From assembly GCA_016765495.1 (NCBI GenBank), contig JAESPV010000008.1, forward strand, positions 5,497 through 69,496: 64,000 nucleotides of DNA, in the 5' to 3' direction. The stretch's first letter is position 1, and each line of letters opens with the position of its first letter. The position numbers were made by a program, and so were the translations under genes. This stretch comes from Desulfocapsa sp. (GTDB lineage: Bacteria; Desulfobacterota; Desulfobulbia; Desulfobulbales; Desulfocapsaceae). This document shows positions 48,196 through 55,370 of the stretch, piece by piece. The notes below the pieces were generated by a model. The model saw nothing but the letters and a program-made list of their open reading frames with translations, did no database searches and was not told where the DNA came from.

Positions 48196-48531
48196 ATGGT
48201 AACAAAACAGAAAAAATTTAGAACACCACCTCTGTCAGGATTGCAACGAAACCAGCTGCTTCGCTTATCCCTTGTCATTGCTATTCTATCATTGGTATGG
48301 CTTGTCTTTGCTCCGGGAAGCGGTCTGTATCATCTTCGTCAGCAGAACAAACATCTTGCAGCACTCGTTGCGGAACAAGAGACATTGCAGCAGCAGAACA
48401 GAGAGATGAAACAGGATATAGAACGTCTGCAAAATGACAAAGAGTATCTTGAACAGGTGGCCAGAGAGAAGCACGGTATGTTGAAAGAAAATGAAATGGT
48501 CTTTGATTTTGCGAAGAAAAACAAAAAATAA
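48196..48531 (+). CDS. ftsB: Septum formation initiator FtsB/DivIC-like
   Basis: A small (111-residue) bitopic division protein. A basic N-terminus is followed by one membrane segment (~24-42), then a coiled coil (~48-85; HLAALVAEQETLQQQNREMK) and a YLEQVAREKHGMLKENE motif, typical of FtsB, which links FtsL and FtsQ at the septum. Length and order match. It stands alone, followed by a terminator. Confidence 0.85.
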   Translation: MVTKQKKFRTPPLSGLQRNQLLRLSLVIAILSLVWLVFAPGSGLYHLRQQNKHLAALVAEQETLQQQNREMKQDIERLQNDKEYLEQVAREKHGMLKENEMVFDFAKKNKK

Positions 48532-48533
48532 CC

Positions 48534-48568
48534 GGGGGTACGGAAAGAACCCCCAGTTTGTTTTGAGA
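48534..48568 (+). terminator. Intrinsic terminator after ftsB
   Basis: GGGGGT (48534-48539) pairs perfectly with ACCCCC (48549-48554) across a nine-base loop, followed by AGTTTGTTTT. It begins just after the ftsB stop codon. Confidence 0.75.
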
Positions 48569-48595
48569 ACCACACGGGCTCCCATGGCTCTATGC

Positions 48596-48808
48596 TCAGG
48601 AAAATCCTGAGCGGGATGAACAACCAGAAAGAGCACCAGCCGGAATAGTATTGCCCGATACAGGTTGACTACTTGTTGCAGACATCATTTTTTTAATGTT
48701 TGAACTCTTGCAGTGCTTACAGGTAATATTGTCAAGTGCGGAGGCTATCAGAACAAGACTCTCAGAGTTCTTACCACAGTCCTCACAATGGAATTCATAA
48801 ATTGGCAT
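48596..48808 (-). CDS. FmdB-family zinc-ribbon protein
   Basis: A 70-residue protein with an N-terminal zinc ribbon (MPIYEFHCEDCGKNSESL, then CKHCKSSNIKK), four cysteines in two CxxC pairs, and a disordered Ser/Gly-rich tail. Such proteins were first named for a putative regulator of formamidase genes, but the general function is unknown. AGGAG sits seven bases before the ATG. A palindrome shared with another site lies about 45 bases upstream. Confidence 0.85.
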   Translation of the reverse strand: MPIYEFHCEDCGKNSESLVLIASALDNITCKHCKSSNIKKMMSATSSQPVSGNTIPAGALSGCSSRSGFS

Positions 48809-48852
48809 GTTTGTACTCCTGAAAAGAAAAATGTATAAAAATGAAAAAGGTG

Positions 48853-48888
48853 TGTAACTGCTTACAGGGTGCCCTGTGACTAGTTACG
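48853..48888. repeat. Imperfect palindrome, copy 2 of the motif at 28507
   Basis: The arms 48854-48869 and 48872-48887 are complementary at 13 of 16 positions with one further G-T pair (GTAACTGCTTACAGGG and CCCTGTGACTAGTTAC). The left arm plus the preceding T is identical to 28507-28523. It lies between two divergent genes, the FmdB-type protein and the uracil-DNA glycosylase. Confidence 0.6.
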
Positions 48889-48943
48889 ATTTGTCTTTTG
48901 TTGATTTTGTCAAGAGCTGCTCTGGAAAAGGAAGAAGAATACA

Positions 48944-49741
48944 GTGATCCGGGATACGAAAAAAGAAGAAGATATTACAGAGTTGCTTGTTGATATTCGT
49001 GGCGTTGTGGAAGCTCACCAGGCAAGCTCAATTACTCATTATCCTGCCAGCGATGAACTGAAAACTTTTTTTAATCTCCGAAGGCCCCTACCGACGCCTG
49101 CTTCAGCAGATATTCCCATAAAAGCAAAAGAGTCTGAACCTGACAAGCCCATATTGAAAGTAAAGCATAGTGATCATGCCAGGCTTGCTGAAATTGCAAC
49201 TGAAGTGGGACAGTGCAGGAGCTGTACACTCAGTGTGAATCGAAAGACAGTTATAGCAGGCAAAGGCGGTGGAAACAAGATTCGTCTCTTTATTATTGGT
49301 CACTGGCTATCTGTCCTGGAAAATTACAATACAGAGCTTGTTTTCGGACTTGAAGAAGATCAGATGCTGGTGCGCATGCTCGCTGCGATTAATCTTCCAA
49401 TGGAAGAAGTCTTTGTAAGCAATGTGATCAAGTGTGGTCTCAGGCCGGATATTCGGCCTCAGGCGGAACATATTGCTACCTGTGCATCCTATTTGCAACG
49501 CCAAATCAATGCCGCTTCCCCTGAATGTATCTGTACCATGGGGATGGTGGCCACCAGAACCATGCTTCGCAGGTCTCAGCCCCTTTCACAGCTTCGTGGA
49601 CGTTTTCACCCATATAAGGCTGCTAATGGAGTTGAAATTCCGTTACTTCCCACCTATCATCCTGGATATCTGCTTCAGAATCCTGAAATGAAGAATGCCA
49701 CCTGGCAGGATTTGCAACTGCTGCAAAAACGATTACTTTAA
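48944..49741 (+). CDS. Uracil-DNA glycosylase family 4, divergent active site
   Basis: A 265-residue protein of the family 4 type, iron-sulfur uracil-DNA glycosylases. The presumed [4Fe-4S] ligands are intact: CRSC (C-x2-C) and KCGLR...ATC (C-x15-C). NVIKC and the C-terminal THPGYLL-type YHPGYLL motif are present. The first active-site motif, normally GEAPG followed by E, reads GHWLSVLE, so the usual Glu is missing. An ~85-residue, weakly conserved N-terminal extension is present. It begins with GTG after GGAAGAAG. Activity is doubtful without testing, or the substrate differs. It overlaps the convergent PqqD-like gene by 9 bp. Confidence 0.8.
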   Translation: MIRDTKKEEDITELLVDIRGVVEAHQASSITHYPASDELKTFFNLRRPLPTPASADIPIKAKESEPDKPILKVKHSDHARLAEIATEVGQCRSCTLSVNRKTVIAGKGGGNKIRLFIIGHWLSVLENYNTELVFGLEEDQMLVRMLAAINLPMEEVFVSNVIKCGLRPDIRPQAEHIATCASYLQRQINAASPECICTMGMVATRTMLRRSQPLSQLRGRFHPYKAANGVEIPLLPTYHPGYLLQNPEMKNATWQDLQLLQKRLL

Positions 49742-50140
49742 AACTTGTGCCTCCCGCGGATCATATAAGGCAATAAATCCCCGCTGCCCCAATGTCTTTA
49801 AAAAAGCAGCCACAGCAGTCTCAGCTTCCTGGCTTGTCACCCTGTAGTCATGAGCAAAAATCCTGATAATGTCTTTTACCGTGTTTTTTCCATCAATAAG
49901 ATTCCAGACGAAGCTACCCATCTGGTCAAGTTGTAATTTTTTGGTCGGCATTTCATCCTGCTTTCTCCTGAATTTCTGGTGCAGAGCTATGAAAAAACGA
50001 CTTAACGGAATGGCGTAAGTGAAAATGATCTCACCATTGTCCAACTTCTGCCAGTTGATTTCGTCATTTTTCAGGGGGATACAAGCAAGAGACTCTGTTC
50101 GGCTGAGAGTCTCCTGGATGCTAGAGCGAGAAGATTTCAT
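49733..50140 (-). CDS. PqqD-like protein (RiPP recognition element type)
   Basis: A 135-residue protein whose C-terminal ~85 residues match the PqqD fold: LDQMGSFVWNLIDGKNTVKD, then IIRIFAHDYRVTSQEAETAV and a final strand-helix (LGQRGFIAL). In PQQ and many peptide-modification pathways this domain binds the precursor leader peptide. Here an N-terminal extension of ~50 residues precedes it. No radical SAM enzyme or precursor peptide is in view, so the partner is unknown. Start may be ATG 50140 or TTG 50149. It overlaps the end of the upstream gene by 20 bp and is thus translated with it. Confidence 0.8.
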   Translation of the reverse strand: MKSSRSSIQETLSRTESLACIPLKNDEINWQKLDNGEIIFTYAIPLSRFFIALHQKFRRKQDEMPTKKLQLDQMGSFVWNLIDGKNTVKDIIRIFAHDYRVTSQEAETAVAAFLKTLGQRGFIALYDPREAQVLK

Positions 50141-50996
50141 AACTGTCAACGATACTTGTAATCAATTCTTCGGGAATGGGTTTTTTATCAAAGAAGAAGA
50201 TCCCGCTTATGCGGTCATGTTCAGGGTGATGGCGCAGGATAACCGAATGGAAGGGCGGTTTTCGCTTGAGCCTGCTGCGTATTTGCTGGAAAATGGATGG
50301 AAAGGAACGGTGGCTGATGGAGTTTTCCAGATGTGTCATTTCATCTTCTTTGATATCTAAGTCACCTAGAAGGTTTATGAGAGTGGTCATGGATGATGTC
50401 TTTAAACGATGTTCTGCTCCCGCAATCCTGCAGAGATGCATGGTGAGACCGGAATCTACAAAAGAAATTCTGGTGAGTCCTGCACCAAAGTTATGTCCGG
50501 TCATCCTAAATCTTTTTGGCAGGAGGATCCTGAAATCCTGAATAGCCCAAAGGCGTGTTTCGCTATTCTTGTCAGTATGGCAACTGATGGAAGAAATAAT
50601 TTGTGTTACGTCCCGGTGATGTTTTGTGGCAAGATCGTAAAAGAAGTAGAGCAGGAGAGTGGTTCTGCACTCTTTGCAGATAAGGATTGCAGCTGTAAGC
50701 TCTCGTGTCTCCTTGTTAACAAGAAGCTTTAGGGCATACTGCTCCTGTAGCTTTTCCCAGTATGGTGGCAGGGAATCCTGCACAAGTAGGCCGGTTTCTT
50801 TAGCGATTTTACGCAGAGTCGTATCGATGGATTTCTTGCCATGTCTTTTTTCTTCTTGCCAGCGCAGTTCAAAAAGAGGTTGAAAATCCTTTTCAAACAG
50901 AAGAAGGGTCGCGCCGGAAACAATAGTTTCCCACTCCGCGGGGCAGGAAATACGAATGCTGTTCCAGCTAATATGCTGCCAGGAATTCATTACCAC
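50121..50996 (-). CDS. Internally duplicated soluble protein of unknown function
   Basis: A 291-residue protein I do not recognise, without signal peptide or membrane segment. Its two halves resemble each other: IRISCPAEWETIV...LLFEKDFQPLFELRW near the N-terminus aligns with FRILLPKRFRMTG...ISFVDSGLTMHLCRI from ~152, and the ends of both halves (RTTLLLYFFYD / RISGIFFFDKK, then IISSISC / ITSIVDSY) also match, indicating an ancient duplication. Start is GTG 50996 or ATG 50990. It lies 4 bp after the secreted protein gene and overlaps the PqqD-like gene, so the three form one operon. Confidence 0.75.
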   Translation of the reverse strand: MVMNSWQHISWNSIRISCPAEWETIVSGATLLLFEKDFQPLFELRWQEEKRHGKKSIDTTLRKIAKETGLLVQDSLPPYWEKLQEQYALKLLVNKETRELTAAILICKECRTTLLLYFFYDLATKHHRDVTQIISSISCHTDKNSETRLWAIQDFRILLPKRFRMTGHNFGAGLTRISFVDSGLTMHLCRIAGAEHRLKTSSMTTLINLLGDLDIKEDEMTHLENSISHRSFPSIFQQIRSRLKRKPPFHSVILRHHPEHDRISGIFFFDKKPIPEELITSIVDSYEIFSL

Positions 50997-51000
50997 GACA

Positions 51001-51600
51001 TTAATTGGGGATCAGATATTTCCAGCCTGTTTTCTTGCGTTGCAGCAGTCGCTCCTTGTCATCGCTACTGATGTTCATGGTGCATTGTCTCGTAAAACAG
51101 GCCTGTTCCCGTGCGATATTGTCAGGATAGAAAAGCTTGACCATGTTGCCGATATTTTCATTAGGGTTTTTTGTGTTGTGCTGCAGGATCAGATGAACCC
51201 GATTCTTGTTTTCATCAACAAATTTCCATTTCCAGATGTGGAGGATACCAAAGGAATCGCCTTTCCATTCCGCAGGTTTTCCGAATTTCTTTTTAAACTT
51301 TTTAAGCAGCAGTTTAAAATATTTTTTACTGGGGTCTGCATATTTGAATTTTATTTTGACGATTTCTCCGGGGTTTTCACAAACGCCATAAGAGATGATT
51401 CCTTTGTCAAATCCATACCAGTCGTAGATTACGACTTCTTTTAAAAAATTAGAGTGTTCGATGTCGGGGTAATCCGTGACATTACTACCAAGAACAAAAC
51501 CACCTACCTCATGCGGCACATTTGTTGCTGAGCCAGTGACCGGAAGAAGGAAAAGAAGGTGTAAAAAAATGATACCACTGGTTAAAAGATGCCTGTTCAC
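51001..51600 (-). CDS. Secreted protein of unknown function
   Basis: A 199-residue protein with a signal peptide (about 1-25, LLFLLPVTGSA). The mature part is rich in Lys and aromatic residues (IKFKYADPSKKYFKLLLKKF; IWKWKFVDENKNRV) and looks like a single alpha/beta domain; two cysteines occur near the end (ACFTRQC). No family was recognised. It begins with GTG, supported by GGAG six bases upstream. It is the first gene of the operon that runs to the PqqD-like protein and is divergent from the ABC exporter (176 bp between). Confidence 0.75.
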   Translation of the reverse strand: MNRHLLTSGIIFLHLLFLLPVTGSATNVPHEVGGFVLGSNVTDYPDIEHSNFLKEVVIYDWYGFDKGIISYGVCENPGEIVKIKFKYADPSKKYFKLLLKKFKKKFGKPAEWKGDSFGILHIWKWKFVDENKNRVHLILQHNTKNPNENIGNMVKLFYPDNIAREQACFTRQCTMNISSDDKERLLQRKKTGWKYLIPN

Positions 51601-51776
51601 AATGGACTCCTGTTAGTGCTGAATAAAATAATTTGTAGCTCTCATCTATATTACTCTGTATCATGGAATTACGCTTTATTCCAGTCTTCCGGTGAGAATT
51701 CATTTTTATGTGTGTTGGATACGAGCCTTATTCGAACTGATTCAATCAGCCAATTCGTTCACTCTCTTTGTCGGGT
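51601..51776. promoter_or_regulatory. Divergent promoter region of the PqqD and ABC operons
   Basis: An AT-rich 176-bp spacer between the GTG of the secreted protein and the ATG of the ABC exporter; both transcripts must begin here. No clear shared operator stood out. The exporter start has only a weak GGG as ribosome site. Confidence 0.45.
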
Positions 51777-54347
51777 ATGAAAAAAACAGCAATAGATTCC
51801 AGTGTTCGTATTACGCAACGGTCTCTTTTTTACTGGATACTCAGACGGCATCGCCTTATGCAGCTATTTTTGCTGTTGATTATTGTCGTCAGTCTCTTTT
51901 TTAAAGTCTTTCCCCTTGAGATGCAGAAACGCATCATTAATGAAGCCATTTATCTAAAAGATGTTCACCTGCTGTATTTGTATTGCGGTTTGTACATTGG
52001 CGCGGTGACCATCGCTGGCTTGCTGAAATATGGTATCAATGTGCTGCAGGTATATATTGGTCAGAAAATTCTGATAGAGATGAGAGAGGAACTCTACCAG
52101 CATGTTTTGCAGTTACCGCTGCAGTTTTACAGGAAGATGCAGGCGGGTACTGTTATTTCTGCGATGACGGCAGAGTTGAATGCCATTGGGTTTTTCCTCG
52201 GCGGCGCAATTGCCATTCCCATTACCAGTATTCTAACATTTGCTGTTTTTGTAGGTTTTATGTTTAATCTAAACCCCTTACTGGCTTTTCTCAGCATGGG
52301 GATTTATCCTTTTGAGCTTGTGGTTATTCCTTTTCTTCAGAAAAAATACAATAAACTCAATAGCAAACGTGTGAAAACTACACGTTCCATGGCTAATGTG
52401 GTGAATGAATCCATCTCAGGGATTCATGAAATTCACGGAAACACCAGTTACGGGCTGGAGGAGAAAAAACTTAGCTCCTATATCAGGCAATTATACGCTT
52501 TGATGAAAAAACTGTTTATTGTTAAGTACGGTATTAAGTTTGTGAATAACTTTTTTCAGTCATTGGGGCCATTTATCCTTTTTCTTGTGGGTGGCTATAT
52601 GGCTATCAATGGCCAGTTTACACTCGGTGCACTGGTTGCTTTTCTGTCTGCCTATGAAAAGGTTTATGATCCCTGGAAGGAGCTTATAGAGTATTATCAG
52701 AGTTATCAGGATGCCCAGATTCGCTATCGTCAGATAATGCAGATTTTCGATATGGATCCTCCTCATCTGCTTTTACCTCCAGGGCGTGAACCCCTTACCC
52801 TGCAGGGTGATATCAGCTTAAAGAATGTTACATTTACGGTTTCAAGTGGAGTCAGGCTGCTTGAAGACATAAATTTTGATATTAAATCCAATGAGCAGAT
52901 AGCACTTGTTGGGTACTCCGGGTCGGGTAAGTCTACCCTGGCACTTCTCATTGCCCAACTCTATGACTCCAGTCAGGGAAGTATTGATATTGGTGGATCT
53001 TCAATTGAGGATCTTTGCAAGATGGATATTGGAAAGAATGTTGCCATGATCTCCCAGCATCCTTTTATCTTTTCAGGAACTATTTCAGATAACCTGCTTT
53101 ATGGTATTCAGGCTATTGCAAATGATTGTGATAAAAAAATCCCTGATCGTGCAAAGATCCTTTCGGTAATCCGTGATGTCGGGCTTCAAGATGATATTAT
53201 CCGCTTTGGTTTACAAGCAGTTCTTTCTCCTGAAGAGTGCCGTCCGTTTAGAGATAAGTTTCTGCGTATGCGGGAGATTGTCCAGACTGCGTTACGGGAT
53301 GAGTTTGCGTCTGCCATTGAATTTTATGACGCTACTAAATACCTCCATTATTCCAATATTCGTGATAATATTGTTTTTGGTGATAGTTTAAACGGTGAAT
53401 TTATTATTGAGCGTTTGCCGGATCATCCCCGCTTTATACAGTTGCTTTGTGAAGTGAAGCTTGAGAAACCCCTTGTGACCCTGGGTTTTACCATTGCCAC
53501 TCAGACAGTCAATCTACTCGCTGATTTTCAGGAAGATGAGTTTTTCTTCCGTGATAACCCAATGGAGTCAAAGGAGTTTGGGGCATACAGTGAATTGCTT
53601 GCTCGTCTAAGCAGCCCACAACCAAATGACGAAGAAGCACGGAGGTTGTTGCTTATTCTTGCGCTTCGCTTTATCCCCGGGAAGCATTCTATTGTCTCTT
53701 TGCCTTCTGCCATTGAGCGAAAGATTCTTGCTGCGCGGCATCGTTTTCAAGAGACAATTCTTCATATTGATATGGCTCATTGTAAGAAATATGGTAGTAG
53801 TATACCATGTAGAAAACTTCCAAGGTGTGGTGATGAGAGCGACTTTGTTCCTTTCTGCCCAAACGAATATTTATATACTCGCACTTTGCTTGATAACATT
53901 TTATTTGGTGCTGTAAAATCGGAACAGTTTCTTGGTGACCATCTTCGTATATTGGCCACTCAAGCATTCCAGGATGAAAAACTTCTCGATGAGGTAATGG
54001 ATATTGGTCTTAGTTTCGAAGTGGGAAGTAAAGGTGACAGGCTTTCTGGTGGCCAGAAACAGAAACTTGCCATTGCCAGAGCATTTTTAAAAGATGCACC
54101 AATTCTTATTATGGATGAGGCCACGGCCAGCCTCGACAATACTTCTCAGGCTCGTATTCAGAGCCTGCTCGAAAATGAATTTAAGGGCAAAAAAACTATT
54201 ATTGCTGTTATCCATCGCCTGGATCTCACCCCGGCGTATGATCGTATAATTGTGCTGAAGGCTGGAAGGATTGTTGAACAGGGGACGTATGACCAACTCA
54301 TGGAACGGAAAGGAGATTTCTATGAACTCGCCCGAGCAGAATTCTGA
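51777..54347 (+). CDS. ABC exporter (permease-ATPase) with ~270-residue insertion in the NBD
   Basis: An 856-residue half-transporter. Six membrane segments fill ~25-330 (type I exporter fold). The ATPase has Walker A GYSGSGKST at ~379-387, a Q-loop (MISQHPF), signature LSGGQKQKLAIARAF at ~756, Walker B LIMDEATASLD and H-loop VIHRLD. The distance from Walker A to signature is ~377 residues instead of ~105. The insertion contains two further copies of the segment that normally follows the Q-loop: IRDNIVFG (~528) and LLDNILFG (~704), besides the normal ISDNLLYG (~437), plus a four-Cys cluster (~662-690). The reading frame is uninterrupted, so this is real architecture, not a frameshift. It overlaps the cyclic-nucleotide-binding gene by 26 bp. 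Confidence 0.92.
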   Translation: MKKTAIDSSVRITQRSLFYWILRRHRLMQLFLLLIIVVSLFFKVFPLEMQKRIINEAIYLKDVHLLYLYCGLYIGAVTIAGLLKYGINVLQVYIGQKILIEMREELYQHVLQLPLQFYRKMQAGTVISAMTAELNAIGFFLGGAIAIPITSILTFAVFVGFMFNLNPLLAFLSMGIYPFELVVIPFLQKKYNKLNSKRVKTTRSMANVVNESISGIHEIHGNTSYGLEEKKLSSYIRQLYALMKKLFIVKYGIKFVNNFFQSLGPFILFLVGGYMAINGQFTLGALVAFLSAYEKVYDPWKELIEYYQSYQDAQIRYRQIMQIFDMDPPHLLLPPGREPLTLQGDISLKNVTFTVSSGVRLLEDINFDIKSNEQIALVGYSGSGKSTLALLIAQLYDSSQGSIDIGGSSIEDLCKMDIGKNVAMISQHPFIFSGTISDNLLYGIQAIANDCDKKIPDRAKILSVIRDVGLQDDIIRFGLQAVLSPEECRPFRDKFLRMREIVQTALRDEFASAIEFYDATKYLHYSNIRDNIVFGDSLNGEFIIERLPDHPRFIQLLCEVKLEKPLVTLGFTIATQTVNLLADFQEDEFFFRDNPMESKEFGAYSELLARLSSPQPNDEEARRLLLILALRFIPGKHSIVSLPSAIERKILAARHRFQETILHIDMAHCKKYGSSIPCRKLPRCGDESDFVPFCPNEYLYTRTLLDNILFGAVKSEQFLGDHLRILATQAFQDEKLLDEVMDIGLSFEVGSKGDRLSGGQKQKLAIARAFLKDAPILIMDEATASLDNTSQARIQSLLENEFKGKKTIIAVIHRLDLTPAYDRIIVLKAGRIVEQGTYDQLMERKGDFYELARAEF

Positions 54348-54855
54348 TCCCGAAGCTATGACTCACCTGACCGTTACTCAGGAGTTTCTGAATAGATTCC
54401 ATATATTCACTGGTGCGCCCGGAGCTGTGGTGAGTCTTTTTGCTTATCTTGCTAAAAAGGAGGATTTTGCAAAAGGTCAAACGATTCTGAGTCAGGGAAA
54501 TCGCTGTGACCGTATTTTTCTGATAGTGTCAGGGAAAGTGGATATTTTTCAAAATTTTAATGGGCGGCGGTTCCACTTGCAACTGCTCAGTAGCGATACT
54601 TTTAATTACTTTGGTGAGCTGGCTCTTCTTGCTGAATTCGATTGGTTTTTTTCGGCACGAGCATGGACAGATGTACGTTTGCTCAGCATTAGTCGTGAAG
54701 CATTCACTAAAGTAATGGAGCGCTATCCCGAGTCGTATCAGAGTATGGTTCAAAAAATAATTAATTCGCGGATTCATCGCTTTGTTGATCAACAAAAGTA
54801 TTTGATGCATCACATTTCACCAGAGGCCTGGCGGGAAGAGCCGGGTGAAGAATAA
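54322..54855 (+). CDS. Cyclic-nucleotide-binding domain protein without HTH
   Basis: A 177-residue protein made of one CRP-type cNMP-binding barrel (KGQTILSQGNRCDRIFLIVS, then the FGELALLAE phosphate-binding cassette) and a C-terminal helix (MVQKIINSRIHRFVDQQKYL). There is no DNA-binding domain, so it is not a CRP-type regulator by itself. The ATG at 54322 has perfect AAGGAG before it and lies inside the end of the exporter gene, implying translational coupling. It may therefore gate or recruit the exporter in response to a nucleotide. Ligand identity is unknown: the Arg that contacts the phosphate in CRP is not seen after FGELALL. Confidence 0.85.
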   Translation: MNSPEQNSDPEAMTHLTVTQEFLNRFHIFTGAPGAVVSLFAYLAKKEDFAKGQTILSQGNRCDRIFLIVSGKVDIFQNFNGRRFHLQLLSSDTFNYFGELALLAEFDWFFSARAWTDVRLLSISREAFTKVMERYPESYQSMVQKIINSRIHRFVDQQKYLMHHISPEAWREEPGEE

Positions 54856-54878
54856 AATTTTTCAAAAGAGAGAGTATT

Positions 54879-55370
54879 ATGTCCGGTAAAATATTTCCAT
54901 TATATTATATAATCGTTATTTTTTTTCTTCTATTTTCATATGGTTGTGCGGCATTATCTGCTCCAACGGGTGGCCTCCGAAAACGTATGGAGGTTGAACA
55001 ACTTTTCGAATCCGCAACCCTTTTGCCTGATCATACATACTATATCTACGGTTCAGATGTTGAACCTGAAGCAATAATAGCTATTTCCAATGAATTTCGC
55101 CTTCAGACAAAACTTTGGTCGCAAAGAGATTGGACAGCTGAGGAATTAAAAAAAGCCGTATTCTGGGTGGAGTTTGTTGAATCTGACTTTTGTGAAGCTA
55201 AGGGGGGGGTATTACTTGCGCCGGATGGACAGGAAATAGGTGCTTGGTATTCCAAGAGGGATATTGCCAGTGTGCGTCAGCCGTCCCCTGGGGTTGTTGA
55301 GGTCTTTCCTTTTCGTTATCGATGGGGATCTCCATGTGAGCGGATTGAGCGGATTGATTGGAGGGATTAG
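54879..55370 (+). CDS. Lipoprotein of unknown function
   Basis: A 163-residue predicted lipoprotein: a hydrophobic signal segment ends in a lipobox-like FSYGC, so Cys23 would be lipidated. The mature domain (YYIYGSDVEPEAIIAISNEF; LWSQRDWTAEEL; FVESDF) matches no family I can name. It follows the cyclic-nucleotide-binding gene by 23 bp and likely closes that operon. Its stop codon overlaps that of the convergent polytopic protein gene. Confidence 0.75.
   Translation: MSGKIFPLYYIIVIFFLLFSYGCAALSAPTGGLRKRMEVEQLFESATLLPDHTYYIYGSDVEPEAIIAISNEFRLQTKLWSQRDWTAEELKKAVFWVEFVESDFCEAKGGVLLAPDGQEIGAWYSKRDIASVRQPSPGVVEVFPFRYRWGSPCERIERIDWRD

Noticed and set aside
48944-49741. Frameshift at the missing GEAPG motif of the glycosylase
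   Set aside because: Flanking sequence aligns in one frame on both sides; the change is substitution, not a shift.
51777-54347. Frameshifted or chimeric ABC gene
   Set aside because: The long Walker A to signature distance first suggested an assembly error, but the frame is continuous and all ATPase motifs occur once in order, with repeats only of the post-Q-loop segment.
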